Positions 1 to 7,514 of a stretch of DNA of 9,864 nt are shown here, one piece after another. Location: the NCBI GenBank assembly GCA_001799225.1, contig MGTA01000167.1, positions 1-9,864 of the forward strand, in the 5' to 3' direction. The number at the start of each line of letters is the position of its first letter. Within the stretch, counting starts at the first letter, position 1. The notes beneath the pieces are model-generated. The model saw nothing but the letters and a program-made list of their open reading frames with translations. It did no database searches and was not told where the DNA came from. The DNA comes from Deltaproteobacteria bacterium RIFOXYD12_FULL_50_9 (GTDB taxonomy: Bacteria > Desulfobacterota > Desulfobulbia > Desulfobulbales > CALZHT01). The position numbers and the translations under genes are program-made.

Positions 1-1354
1 GGGCAAGGGCATCGTCGTATCGACCCAGGGCGGCAAGCTTTCTGCCCAGATAGAATTCGAGATAGTAGGCCTTGGGCAGGATTTTTTTCATCTCGATCAG
101 GCGCGAGATGCTTTCTAACGGATCTTTGATCTGCTCGGCAACGATCTTGGCGGCAAAGAGTCCGGCATTCTTGATCATGGAGCGTTCCCGGAAGTGGGCG
201 CCGGGCACGATCGTGTAGATTGTCGGAACCTGGAGATCCGGGTGCATGGTATTGACGATGTAAACCTCCATGTTGATCCGGCTAAGGGCGGCCAGGCATC
301 GTTCAATCTCAACCTTGAGATTGTTGTCGTTTAGGTCCGGCATGCTGTCGATCCGGACTTCAGTGTCTGTTTCGACTATGTAATCAGCCTCCTGCAAGCT
401 TAAGGGCTTAGGCAGACCACTCGCCACATAGTTGGCTCGCGTGTTAAAATCACCGGCCAGCTGGGCGACCTCGGTGAGGGCTCGGATAAGAGCCTTTTCC
501 GGATTGGGTGTGGTGCCGGCGGTAAAGACAATCTCACTCAACTCCGGAAAGGTTGAGTGGTCTATGGCCATGGCACCGACGGTCGGGATGCCTGTGTCGA
601 GCGTAAAGTCGTTGAGATAGAGGGTGATGCCGTTCTTAGTGAATTTAGCAAGCAGTTGTCGCGCTACCGGATCTTCGACTGAGGCGATATCAATGGCCGG
701 CGTTTTCAGCCGGTTGTAGCTGATAATGGCGCAGACATGTCGCTCGACAATCTCGCAGACCCCTTGAATGATGGCTTCCTCGTAAGTATTGCCGGCTGAA
801 GGGCCGTTGAACTCGTTGATGGCGTAGAACCAGGTAAAGGGGACCAGTACCTCGGTGTTTCTGGTGATATTTGTGGTCCAAACCCACTGGATAGGAAGAT
901 CTGCAATCAGTTTTTCCAGGGTGTTGACATCGGTTGTTTCGTCATGCACCGACTGTAACATCTGCTCTAGTGGCAGCAGCGGTTGTCCCTGTGCCTTGAG
1001 GTTGGCATAGGTATCGTTGATAAAGTTGGCCGGATTTTTTTTGAAGGTGAAGAAGCTGAACCTTTCGGCAAGTTCCATGCAGGCACTGGCTTGGGATTGT
1101 TCGGGGGTGCTGCCCTTGCCCATCTGTTTTTTATTGCCGATCGCGGCAAAGGCGTCCTTGCCGCACAGGCTGAAATAGACCGGGATGTCAAGTCTGCCGT
1201 TATCAATCCTGCGGACCTCTTTCAGGATATCAAGGTTGACCTCTTGCAAACGCTCCTTGAAGCGCCGCACCGTTTCTGTTGGGGTGTAAACCTTATCTTG
1301 ATCATAGGTATAGGACTTGAAGGAGTCCTTAAGGGTGATCGACGAGTTGTGCAT
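1..1354 (-). CDS. YcaO-family ATP-dependent enzyme with start of a TPR-like C-terminal region (C-terminus cut by window edge)
   Basis: The reverse strand is open from an ATG at 1354 to the window edge, giving 451 residues without a stop. YcaO proteins activate backbone amides with ATP to make azolines or thioamides; E. coli YcaO is linked to RimO-dependent methylthiolation of ribosomal protein S12. ATP-site signatures are visible: SxxxExxER at S90, E94, E97, R98; ExxxQ at E193-Q197 followed by E201, E204 and R205; and ALTEVAQ with E295 and Q298. After the core, at about residues 400-451, come helical segments with YYLEFYLGRKLAALGRYDDA, which resembles a TPR repeat. The PxPxP C-terminus of peptide-natural-product YcaO proteins would lie outside the window, so it can be neither confirmed nor excluded. 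The start has AGAGGA at 1362-1367, 7 bases upstream. No TfuA, dehydrogenase or precursor-peptide gene is visible beside it. The family is confident; the substrate is unknown. Confidence 0.9.
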   Translation of the reverse strand, partial: MHNSSITLKDSFKSYTYDQDKVYTPTETVRRFKERLQEVNLDILKEVRRIDNGRLDIPVYFSLCGKDAFAAIGNKKQMGKGSTPEQSQASACMELAERFSFFTFKKNPANFINDTYANLKAQGQPLLPLEQMLQSVHDETTDVNTLEKLIADLPIQWVWTTNITRNTEVLVPFTWFYAINEFNGPSAGNTYEEAIIQGVCEIVERHVCAIISYNRLKTPAIDIASVEDPVARQLLAKFTKNGITLYLNDFTLDTGIPTVGAMAIDHSTFPELSEIVFTAGTTPNPEKALIRALTEVAQLAGDFNTRANYVASGLPKPLSLQEADYIVETDTEVRIDSMPDLNDNNLKVEIERCLAALSRINMEVYIVNTMHPDLQVPTIYTIVPGAHFRERSMIKNAGLFAAKIVAEQIKDPLESISRLIEMKKILPKAYYLEFYLGRKLAALGRYDDALA

Positions 1355-1437
1355 GAGTTTGTCCTCTTAACTTTCTTAAAAACAAGCTGTAATTTGATTC
1401 AGCAGGAGATTATCAGTGCCACATTTCAACCTTGTTG

Positions 1438-1466
1438 GAATTACCAAGGGTAACGTTGCTTGTCAA
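1438..1466 (-). promoter_or_regulatory. Candidate sigma-70 promoter of the YcaO gene
   Basis: On the minus strand a perfect -35 box TTGACA (1466-1461) is followed after 17 bases by TAATTC (1443-1438), a weak -10. Transcription would begin near 1431, leaving a leader of about 75 bases. A 5-base inverted repeat, CCTTG (1430-1434) and CAAGG (1445-1449), straddles the -10 and could be an operator. The -35 and spacing are good, but the -10 matches poorly. Confidence 0.35.
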
Positions 1467-1488
1467 GAGGTTAATCTTACATAATCTG

Positions 1489-1517
1489 TTGTATAAACGA
1501 CTGTTTTTCATTATCAT
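1489..1517 (+). promoter_or_regulatory. Candidate sigma-70 promoter of the sensor operon
   Basis: TTGTAT (1489-1494) and TATCAT (1512-1517, five of six consensus bases) are separated by exactly 17 bases in an AT-rich stretch. Transcription would start near 1524, about 80 bases before the binding-protein ATG. It lies back to back with the candidate promoter of the YcaO gene, so both could share regulators. No convincing sigma-54 -24/-12 element was found. Confidence 0.4.
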
Positions 1518-1604
1518 ATATGCTATTATTGTAATATGAGCAGAATTGCGGTAGCTGCTTTTTGAGGGGTTCTGAGCCATAACGATTAGAGGGAAGGCAA
1601 AAAT

Positions 1605-2525
1605 ATGCTGAATAGCTTTAGGAGATTGCTTAGCTTGCCTAGATTGCTTTCGATTTTTTTGATAGTTATGATAATGGCTTTACCGCAGGCAGCCAGTGCC
1701 GCTTATAACGAAAAGGAGTTGCGTATCGGTCTGCTGCCCGAATTAAATGTCTTTACGCAGATGAACCGTTTCAAACCACTTGCCGACTATCTAACGAAGA
1801 AGGTCGGAGTCGATATCAAACTGACCATGCTCTCCCGTTACGGCAATATCATTGAAAGCCTGAAAAAGCAGGAAGTCGATGCGGCCTTTCTAGGTTCTTT
1901 TACCGGGGCTTTTGCCATAACACAGCTCGGTGTAGAGCCCTTGGCAAGACCGGTGAATCTGGATGGAACTTCAACTTATACCGGCCTGTTGTTTGTACGT
2001 AAAGACAGCGGAATCACCAAGGTTGCCGACATGAAAGGCAAAACCCTGGTGTTGGTAGAAAAGGCCACTACAGCAGGATATGTTTTTCCGATTGCCTATT
2101 TTATTAAATTCGGGATTGCGGATAGTTCGACTTATTTTAAAAGGAAATATTTCGCCGGCAGTCATGACGCGGCGATTGATGCCGTCTTGAATCATAGAGC
2201 CGATGTCGGGGCTGCTAAAAATACGGTTTATGAACGGATGAGAGGGAAGAGCCCGCGGATTGACAAGGAGCTTGAGATCCTGGCAACTTCCGATCCGGTG
2301 CCATCGAACGGTCTTTGTGTCCTGCCGCAAATGAATGCCGGGTTAAAAAAACGGCTTAAAGAGACTTTGTTGGCCATGCAGGGGGATCCCGAGGCCCAGG
2401 AAGTCTTGAAAAGATTTGAAGCACTTCGTTTTGTCGATACCGGTATTAAAGATTATAAACCAGTTTACGATATGGTTCAGGAAGCCGGGATTGTCCTGAA
2501 GGATTATAAGTATACTAATCCATGA
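1605..2525 (+). CDS. PhnD-type periplasmic substrate-binding protein, probable ligand receptor for the downstream kinase
   Basis: This 306-residue protein has a Sec signal peptide (RR near residue 6, hydrophobic core 14-27, likely cleavage after ASA at 32 or 33), so it should be periplasmic. The mature part matches the phosphate/phosphite/phosphonate-binding (PhnD-like) family: an ELRIGLLPE opening strand, EVDAAFLGS, ADMKGKTLVL, and the motif SHDAAIDAVLNHRADVGA that forms the second-lobe hinge in this family. It has a single cysteine after the signal peptide, C238. The start is preceded by AGAGGGAAGG at 1588-1597. The stop overlaps the kinase start as ATGA and no permease or ATPase gene follows, which points to signalling rather than uptake. 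Known precedents for PhnD-like receptors include AioX, which binds arsenite for the kinase AioS. The ligand here cannot be read from sequence; phosphonate, phosphite, arsenite or another oxyanion are all open. Confidence 0.88.
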   Translation: MLNSFRRLLSLPRLLSIFLIVMIMALPQAASAAYNEKELRIGLLPELNVFTQMNRFKPLADYLTKKVGVDIKLTMLSRYGNIIESLKKQEVDAAFLGSFTGAFAITQLGVEPLARPVNLDGTSTYTGLLFVRKDSGITKVADMKGKTLVLVEKATTAGYVFPIAYFIKFGIADSSTYFKRKYFAGSHDAAIDAVLNHRADVGAAKNTVYERMRGKSPRIDKELEILATSDPVPSNGLCVLPQMNAGLKKRLKETLLAMQGDPEAQEVLKRFEALRFVDTGIKDYKPVYDMVQEAGIVLKDYKYTNP

Positions 2526-4978
2526 AAAAAATTATCATCTACTCCTTTGCCCTGATTTTTCTGCTCTTCACTTTAGGTTCAGGGATAACGATCTACCATC
2601 TTTTTACGACTACCGGCGATTTAAACGACCTCATCGGTATGCATGAGATTGCCGACATACCAAAAGAATTAAATCTGAATGTCCAGAAGATCAAGGCTTA
2701 TCTCTACTCCTCGCCTGACGAATTTGCCGCAAACCTTGACACCATCATCGAACTTAACAACCGGATCGATCAAACGGTACGGCAATGTCACTCATGTCAT
2801 CATGTTGCAAAAGTTGAAAGTGAGATTGAAGAAACCGAAGCAATGATTGCCGCCTTTCAAGAGCGATTGAGCTTTTTTATCACTACGGTCTCCGGTGGTG
2901 ACTGGCGGAATGAACAGCAAAATGCTGTTGCCGTCCTGGCATACAAGATAGATACCAAGGTAGAAGAGATGGATGGTCGGGTGACCAACAGGATCCAGCG
3001 GCGGACAAAGATGGTCAAGGAGCAAATGGACCGCGCTTTTGCTCTTCTTGCTGCGACCCTGGTCGCCACCTTTATTATAGCTCTTTTTGTTGCCAGATAT
3101 CTCACTGTCAAGGTGACCTCGCCCATTGAGCAACTCTTGGGTGAGGTCAATAAAATCAGGGACGGTGAACATGGGCAGCGCATCGATTATGTCGGCGCCA
3201 ATGAATTTAGTGAATTGATCAAGACATTTAACGAAATGAGTCGGACTATTGCGCTCAGGGAGCAGCGGATTGAGGCCAGCCTGGCGCGTTTGAATAATTT
3301 GAGCCATGTAACTTTGCCTTTGCATACGGCCCACTCATTCGTCAACATTCTGCAACATGTCGGGTTGTGTATAGATAATCTGATTGAGGTCGAACAGAAA
3401 GGGATGATGCTGGTTGATACCGAGCAGAACCGCTTTGTGTTGCATCTTTCCACTGCCGATTCTGCTTCGCTAGAGGCGCATACCATAATAATCCCTTTGC
3501 GTGAGGTAGTAGAGGTCTTTAGAGCCGGGCAAAGAAAGTCAATTTTACTGAATGGTGCTCAGGATGGCGGTTGGCCGTTTGGGGAGCAATCCAGTGCCGT
3601 GCAATTTCGCAATCTTCTGCTCGTCTGGCTTGTGGTGAAAAATGAGTTGGTCGGTGCTCTGTTGGCTATAAATAAGCAGGGTAGCGATTTTTCTAATGAG
3701 GATCGCAACGTTTTTGAAATTCTTGCCAATAATATTGCCGTGGCTTTAGAGAATTATGAGCTATATAAGAGGCTGCAAAAGCAGATGGATGAACTTCAGC
3801 AGACTCAACGCCAGCTTTTTGAGGCTGAGAAACTGACGGCAATTGGCACCCTGGCAGGCGGAGTTGCCCATGACTTTAACAATATTCTATGTGGAATGAT
3901 CGGCCATCTTGCCATGTTGAAGAAGAAGAGCGATCCTGATTCCAAGAGTTACCAAACCATTGACCTTGTTGAGAAAGCCGGTTTTCGAGCTGCCGGGCTG
4001 ATTAAACAGCTTCTGGCTTTTTCCCGGCAGGAGATAGTGGAGATGCATCCGGTTGATCTTAACCGCAGTGTTCAACATATTATTTCAATACTTGAAAAGA
4101 CCTTCAGCAAGCTCATTACTATTAACCTGGATCTCTCTGCCAATCTACCCATGGTGGTAGGGGATGACAATCAGTTGGAACAGGTAGTGATGAATTTGTG
4201 TGTGAACTCCCGTGATGCTCTGTTAAACGGTGGAACCATTTTTATCAAAACAGAGGTTGTTCGCTTGGAAGATAGCATGATTGCTCAATATTCGTGGGTC
4301 AGACCTGGAAAGTTCGTCAAACTTTCTGTGATTGACACTGGGCATGGGATCAATAACACCGTGTTATCACGGATTTTCGAGCCGTTTTTCACTACCAAGG
4401 AGTTTGGCCAGGGCACAGGTTTAGGGTTGGCAATTGTCTATGGGATTGTCAAGAGTCACAAGGGATTCTGCATGGTTGACAGCATTGAGGGAGAGGGGAC
4501 AACATTTTGTGTCTATCTGCCGATTGCCGATCAGTTAATTCGTGAGAATCCATTAGCCGTTGTTGAATGGAATTCATGGACGGGCACGATATTGATCGTT
4601 GATGATGAACATTTTGTTTCGACCATGCTGGCAGAATATCTCGGTGATCTCGGCTGTGTCACATATGTGGCCCATAACGGCGAGGAAGCAATTCGGCTTT
4701 TCAATGAAAAGAAGGATGAAATTGATATAGTTATCCTTGATATCAATATGCCGATTATGGATGGCACGAGCGCTTTTGATACGATGAAGAAGATTAAACC
4801 GGATGTGAAGGTAATTGTATCTTCAGGCTACAGTAGTGATGGACGGGCCCAGAAGATTATGGATGGCGGGGCCAAATATTTCATTCAAAAGCCCTATACC
4901 ATTGAGGCGATTGCCCAGACTATTTTTCAGGTTATTGCCGAGGAGAACGTTACGCCCCCTGGCCCCCTCTTACCTTAA
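2522..4978 (+). CDS. Hybrid sensor histidine kinase with periplasmic CXXCH (c-type haem) motif, HAMP, GAF and receiver domains
   Basis: The 818-residue protein reads in order: membrane helix 1 (about 4-28); a mostly helical periplasmic domain (about 29-172) with CHSCH at C89, C92 and H93, a covalent haem c motif; membrane helix 2 (about 173-194); HAMP (about 195-247); GAF (about 257-415); a coiled-coil linker; HisKA with phospho-acceptor H450 in VAHDFNN; HATPase with N-box N558/N562, G1 DTGHG at D605 and G2 GQGTGLGL from G629; and a receiver with acidic D694/D695, phospho-acceptor D740 and K790. The kinase core is complete, so it should autophosphorylate and pass phosphate to its own receiver. 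No Hpt protein or separate DNA-binding regulator is in the window, so its output partner is elsewhere. There is no close Shine-Dalgarno sequence, so translation is probably coupled to the binding protein through ATGA. The final residues TPPGPLLP and the stop come from the repeat at 4953-5030. Domain calls are firm; haem attachment is inferred from the motif. Confidence 0.95.
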   Translation: MKKIIIYSFALIFLLFTLGSGITIYHLFTTTGDLNDLIGMHEIADIPKELNLNVQKIKAYLYSSPDEFAANLDTIIELNNRIDQTVRQCHSCHHVAKVESEIEETEAMIAAFQERLSFFITTVSGGDWRNEQQNAVAVLAYKIDTKVEEMDGRVTNRIQRRTKMVKEQMDRAFALLAATLVATFIIALFVARYLTVKVTSPIEQLLGEVNKIRDGEHGQRIDYVGANEFSELIKTFNEMSRTIALREQRIEASLARLNNLSHVTLPLHTAHSFVNILQHVGLCIDNLIEVEQKGMMLVDTEQNRFVLHLSTADSASLEAHTIIIPLREVVEVFRAGQRKSILLNGAQDGGWPFGEQSSAVQFRNLLLVWLVVKNELVGALLAINKQGSDFSNEDRNVFEILANNIAVALENYELYKRLQKQMDELQQTQRQLFEAEKLTAIGTLAGGVAHDFNNILCGMIGHLAMLKKKSDPDSKSYQTIDLVEKAGFRAAGLIKQLLAFSRQEIVEMHPVDLNRSVQHIISILEKTFSKLITINLDLSANLPMVVGDDNQLEQVVMNLCVNSRDALLNGGTIFIKTEVVRLEDSMIAQYSWVRPGKFVKLSVIDTGHGINNTVLSRIFEPFFTTKEFGQGTGLGLAIVYGIVKSHKGFCMVDSIEGEGTTFCVYLPIADQLIRENPLAVVEWNSWTGTILIVDDEHFVSTMLAEYLGDLGCVTYVAHNGEEAIRLFNEKKDEIDIVILDINMPIMDGTSAFDTMKKIKPDVKVIVSSGYSSDGRAQKIMDGGAKYFIQKPYTIEAIAQTIFQVIAEENVTPPGPLLP

Positions 4979-5030
4979 GAGGGGGAAGCAGTTCTCCTCC
5001 CCTTAAGGTAAGGGGAGGTCGGGAGGGGTT
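4953..5030. repeat. Twin-hairpin GC-rich palindromic element (REP-like) between convergent genes
   Basis: Two perfect hairpins lie side by side. The first pairs CCCCCTCTTA (4963-4972) with TAAGAGGGGG (4976-4985) around a CCT loop. The second pairs CCTCCCCTTA (4996-5005) with TAAGGGGAGG (5009-5018) around AGG. The halves resemble each other in inverted orientation, and the outer flanks (CCCCCTGG near 4955 and CGGGAGGGG near 5020) can also pair imperfectly, so the whole unit is a nested dyad. Such C/G-tract palindromes with a TTA-loop-TAA core look like dispersed intergenic REP-type repeats. It separates the kinase from the convergent barrel gene and may protect mRNA ends or stop transcription, but neither strand shows a U-tract after a hairpin, so it is not a classical intrinsic terminator. 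Only one copy is in this window. Confidence 0.75.
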
Positions 5031-5065
5031 ATAAGACAGTAAATCGTTGTGCAGGAAATTGGCGA

Positions 5066-6247
5066 TTACCACCCGATATTGAGCGTCATGAGCTGCCTTC
5101 TATCCTTTTCCTGGCCGGCATAGGCCCCTATCTCTTCCGTGTAAGCAACATACTGCAGATCAAATATCAGTAAGCGCAGATCAACTCCGAAAGTCGGATT
5201 GCCTTGATAGAACCCGGCCCTGAGCGCCAAAGCCGCCATCATTACGTCGAACAACTGCAGTTCTGCGCCTATTCTGAAGCGTTTCATCATGTCCTTGTCT
5301 TGCGAGTAGTTGCTCAGGAGGTCAACGTAATCAGCACCGATAATTAGTGACCTGAAGTAAGGGATCTCAGGACTCATGGCAATGCCGGTGTTGACCGTCA
5401 TCGGCATTGTGCCGGCATCCCCGAACTTCAGGTCGCCGATGTTCAGAACTGAGGCGCCGACAGATGGTTTAAACCACGACTCCTGAGCAAACTTCCAGAT
5501 TACACCGGTATCGACGCCTACGGCACTGCCGGTCTCTCTCAGTTCATCGGTGATATACGCGTCAAGAGAATCCTGTTTTTCAACCAGTTCGCGTGAGGTG
5601 AAATTGTGCACCAATGACTCTCTGTTGAGAAATTTCAGGGTGAGACCGACAAAGATATTGTCTTTGATCATCATGCTGCAGCCGCCGATGGCTCCATAGG
5701 TCGCATCGGCATTTACCTCTAATAAACCTTCCGACCCGAAGCCCTGGTGAACCATGGCGTCGGCCCGCAGGTTGCCGACCCCACCGATTCCAAAGGCGAA
5801 TTTTTCGAAATTGTTGCCAATCGCCGTAAAGTCAGAAGCATTGAAGTGGACATTCTCCCCCTGATATTTTTCCAGAACATCGTTGGTTGCCCTGAGCTGG
5901 TCATCGTCTGTCTTGCCGTCATTGTTTAGATCGCCGGTGTCAAAAGCGGTGTTTAAATCATCGTATAGATCCATGACATTATTGCCGGCTTCAACCCGGA
6001 TGTTTATAACATCAACCTCCCAGCCTTTGTCTTTCGGCATCATGCTCAGACCGGCAGGGTTATAGAAGAGGGTGTCGACCGTGCCGCCGATAGCGGTATA
6101 GGCCCCGCCCATGCCCATTGCCCGAGGTGATTTATATAGATATGGATATTCACGGGATGTAGGGCTCTGGGCCAAAGCCGATGAGGCGATGAACAGTGAC
6201 AGAGCAGTGCAGCAGAACCCGAAATTTATTCTCTTTAACGACAGCAT
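5066..6247 (-). CDS. Outer-membrane beta-barrel protein of the PorV/TraF-like (FadL-related) type
   Basis: The 393-residue precursor has a Sec signal peptide with likely cleavage after SSALA at residue 26. The mature N-terminus carries the family hallmark, SPRAMGMGGAYTAI at 40-53 followed by LFYNPAGL at 60-67, seen in PorV/PorQ-like and TraF-like outer-membrane proteins. The rest is alternating beta-strand sequence and ends in tryptophan (LNIGW), a typical barrel-assembly signal. An insert at about 96-125 contains DLNNDGKTDDD from D106, a DxNxDG calcium-loop-like motif. The start has AAGGAGGA at 6255-6262, 7 bases upstream, the strongest ribosome site in the window. It lies 26 bases after the lipoprotein stop, so the two form an operon. 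Proteins of this type can act as transport pores or secretion/assembly partners; its specific cargo is unknown. Confidence 0.85.
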   Translation of the reverse strand: MLSLKRINFGFCCTALSLFIASSALAQSPTSREYPYLYKSPRAMGMGGAYTAIGGTVDTLFYNPAGLSMMPKDKGWEVDVINIRVEAGNNVMDLYDDLNTAFDTGDLNNDGKTDDDQLRATNDVLEKYQGENVHFNASDFTAIGNNFEKFAFGIGGVGNLRADAMVHQGFGSEGLLEVNADATYGAIGGCSMMIKDNIFVGLTLKFLNRESLVHNFTSRELVEKQDSLDAYITDELRETGSAVGVDTGVIWKFAQESWFKPSVGASVLNIGDLKFGDAGTMPMTVNTGIAMSPEIPYFRSLIIGADYVDLLSNYSQDKDMMKRFRIGAELQLFDVMMAALALRAGFYQGNPTFGVDLRLLIFDLQYVAYTEEIGAYAGQEKDRRQLMTLNIGW

Positions 6248-6273
6248 GTCGGTTTCCTCCTTGGGGTAGAAAA

Positions 6274-7380
6274 CTACATTTTATTTTCAAAATAAATGGA
6301 AAGTTCTGAAGGTGAACATTTACATAAGGCCGGATTGTTCGGGTCCCATGGTGTAATGCCTCCGGCAGCGGCAGTCTCATCAGTACAGCAGTTTTCCGAT
6401 TTGATATTATTGATGGAGGTCTGGACATCGTTTTTGGTGCTGGCTATGTCGATTGAAGCGGTCAAGTTTGTAATGGCAGAAGTTATGGTGTCTTCAAACG
6501 ATTTCACAAAGTCAATCATGCCACTGTCCAGCGGACAGGGATAAAAGTTCGGAGGATCAAAGGGGTTTAGCGTATCTCCTGTGCATCTCTCTTGGGTGGT
6601 TGTGGCCAGGCCGAATCCGGATGGGGCTAATATTGGGTCAGCCACCGGATATAATAGTTTCGTGTACTGCCCGGAACAGGTAGCGGTAGCCGGGCCGGTA
6701 GTAATGTTTAATGCTTTGAAGGTGGTTGAATAAGGTGTCACACCGTCAGGTTTGAAAATTGTGACATTACTTATGTGTACGGGCGGTGTCGAAACCAAGG
6801 TTCCGCATGTATCGGTTAAATCGTTACTTACTTTGAGAGCACATGCGGTGGCATCGACTGCGTCGCCAGTCAGGTTACCATTGAGATTGCACGTCGTATC
6901 AGGTACACCTGACATATCCTGGACAACCAGCTTGATCAGCGAGAGACCTTTGATCGTGTCAACAAGGCTCATATAGAACAGTGCGTCTTTCTGCTGCCCT
7001 GAGTTTAGCGCTGCTGCATTGCTGGCTGAGGTGTATGATTGTTTGGCATTGTCTAAATTGTTGAAGCTTGCAACCTCGACTTTGCCGATCAAATTTGTCA
7101 TGTAGTTTTTCAGATCCTTGGTCGCTGAGCTGCCCGAACCAGTTGCACTGAAATTGTTGATTACAGTAGTTATGTCGTACCCGGCTTTTCCCAGCCAGGC
7201 TGCGCCTCTCTGGGTGTCGTCAGCGCAGGATGAGGCCAGGACCGCATCATAATCCCGATGATCTAGGTCCTGGGTCGTCTGGAAACTACATGCCTCATCA
7301 GAGGTTTTGTTGCTGCAGCTGACCAACAGCATCGCCGGGATGCCTAGTGATAACAGTGCGAGTGCAAAAGATTTGTTCAT
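6274..7380 (-). CDS. Cysteine-rich outer-membrane lipoprotein of unknown function
   Basis: The preferred start is the ATG at 7380, 8 bases from AGAGGG (7389-7394), giving 368 residues. An upstream in-frame ATG at 7446 would put about 22 charged or polar residues in front of the signal peptide and is unlikely. Residues 1-22 form a lipoprotein signal with lipobox LVSC, so C22 is the lipidated residue; serine at +2 fits outer-membrane sorting. The mature chain has twelve further cysteines, an even number that would allow six disulfides, ending with a CC pair and a CKC motif near the C-terminus. There is no CXXCH, so no haem is indicated. Segments near residues 45-75 and 120-150 look helical, the rest is rich in Thr, Asn, Asp and Pro. 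I do not recognise a named family. Its operon with the barrel gene suggests a joint role at the outer membrane. Confidence 0.8.
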   Translation of the reverse strand: MNKSFALALLSLGIPAMLLVSCSNKTSDEACSFQTTQDLDHRDYDAVLASSCADDTQRGAAWLGKAGYDITTVINNFSATGSGSSATKDLKNYMTNLIGKVEVASFNNLDNAKQSYTSASNAAALNSGQQKDALFYMSLVDTIKGLSLIKLVVQDMSGVPDTTCNLNGNLTGDAVDATACALKVSNDLTDTCGTLVSTPPVHISNVTIFKPDGVTPYSTTFKALNITTGPATATCSGQYTKLLYPVADPILAPSGFGLATTTQERCTGDTLNPFDPPNFYPCPLDSGMIDFVKSFEDTITSAITNLTASIDIASTKNDVQTSINNIKSENCCTDETAAAGGITPWDPNNPALCKCSPSELSIYFENKM

Positions 7381-7481
7381 AAGATTGGCCCTCTTCAATA
7401 AGGTCGGTGGGTGGGAGTTGAAAATTTGCTTCTGGCAGGTAGGCAAAAACAGGAGTGTAGTGAAAATATATCGTTAGCTCT

Positions 7482-7500
7482 ATGTTTAACGAGTAAACAT
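7482..7500. promoter_or_regulatory. Candidate operator palindrome upstream of the lipoprotein-barrel operon
   Basis: ATGTTTA (7482-7488) and TAAACAT (7494-7500) form a perfect 7-base inverted repeat around ACGAG. It would fall at about +9 to +27 relative to the start expected from the promoter at 7515-7544, a position suited to a repressor. It could also form a small AT-rich RNA hairpin, so the operator role is an inference. Confidence 0.35.
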
Positions 7501-7514
7501 TTATTCATGCATTT

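Noticed and set aside
983..1453. Plus-strand open frame of 156 codons
   Set aside because: It lies antisense to the YcaO gene, whose minus-strand frame carries clear family motifs; the antisense translation resembles no known protein.
2792..3334. Minus-strand open frame of 180 codons within the kinase gene
   Set aside because: It is opposite the periplasmic, membrane and HAMP parts of a fully recognisable kinase and has no recognisable content of its own.
4963..5018. Twin hairpins as a classical bidirectional intrinsic terminator
   Set aside because: The stems are strong, but neither strand has a run of T after them; a REP-like element fits better, though some termination effect is possible.
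7381..7446. Longer lipoprotein start at 7446
   Set aside because: It would bury the lipoprotein signal about 22 residues in; the ATG at 7380 has a proper ribosome site and an ideal signal peptide.
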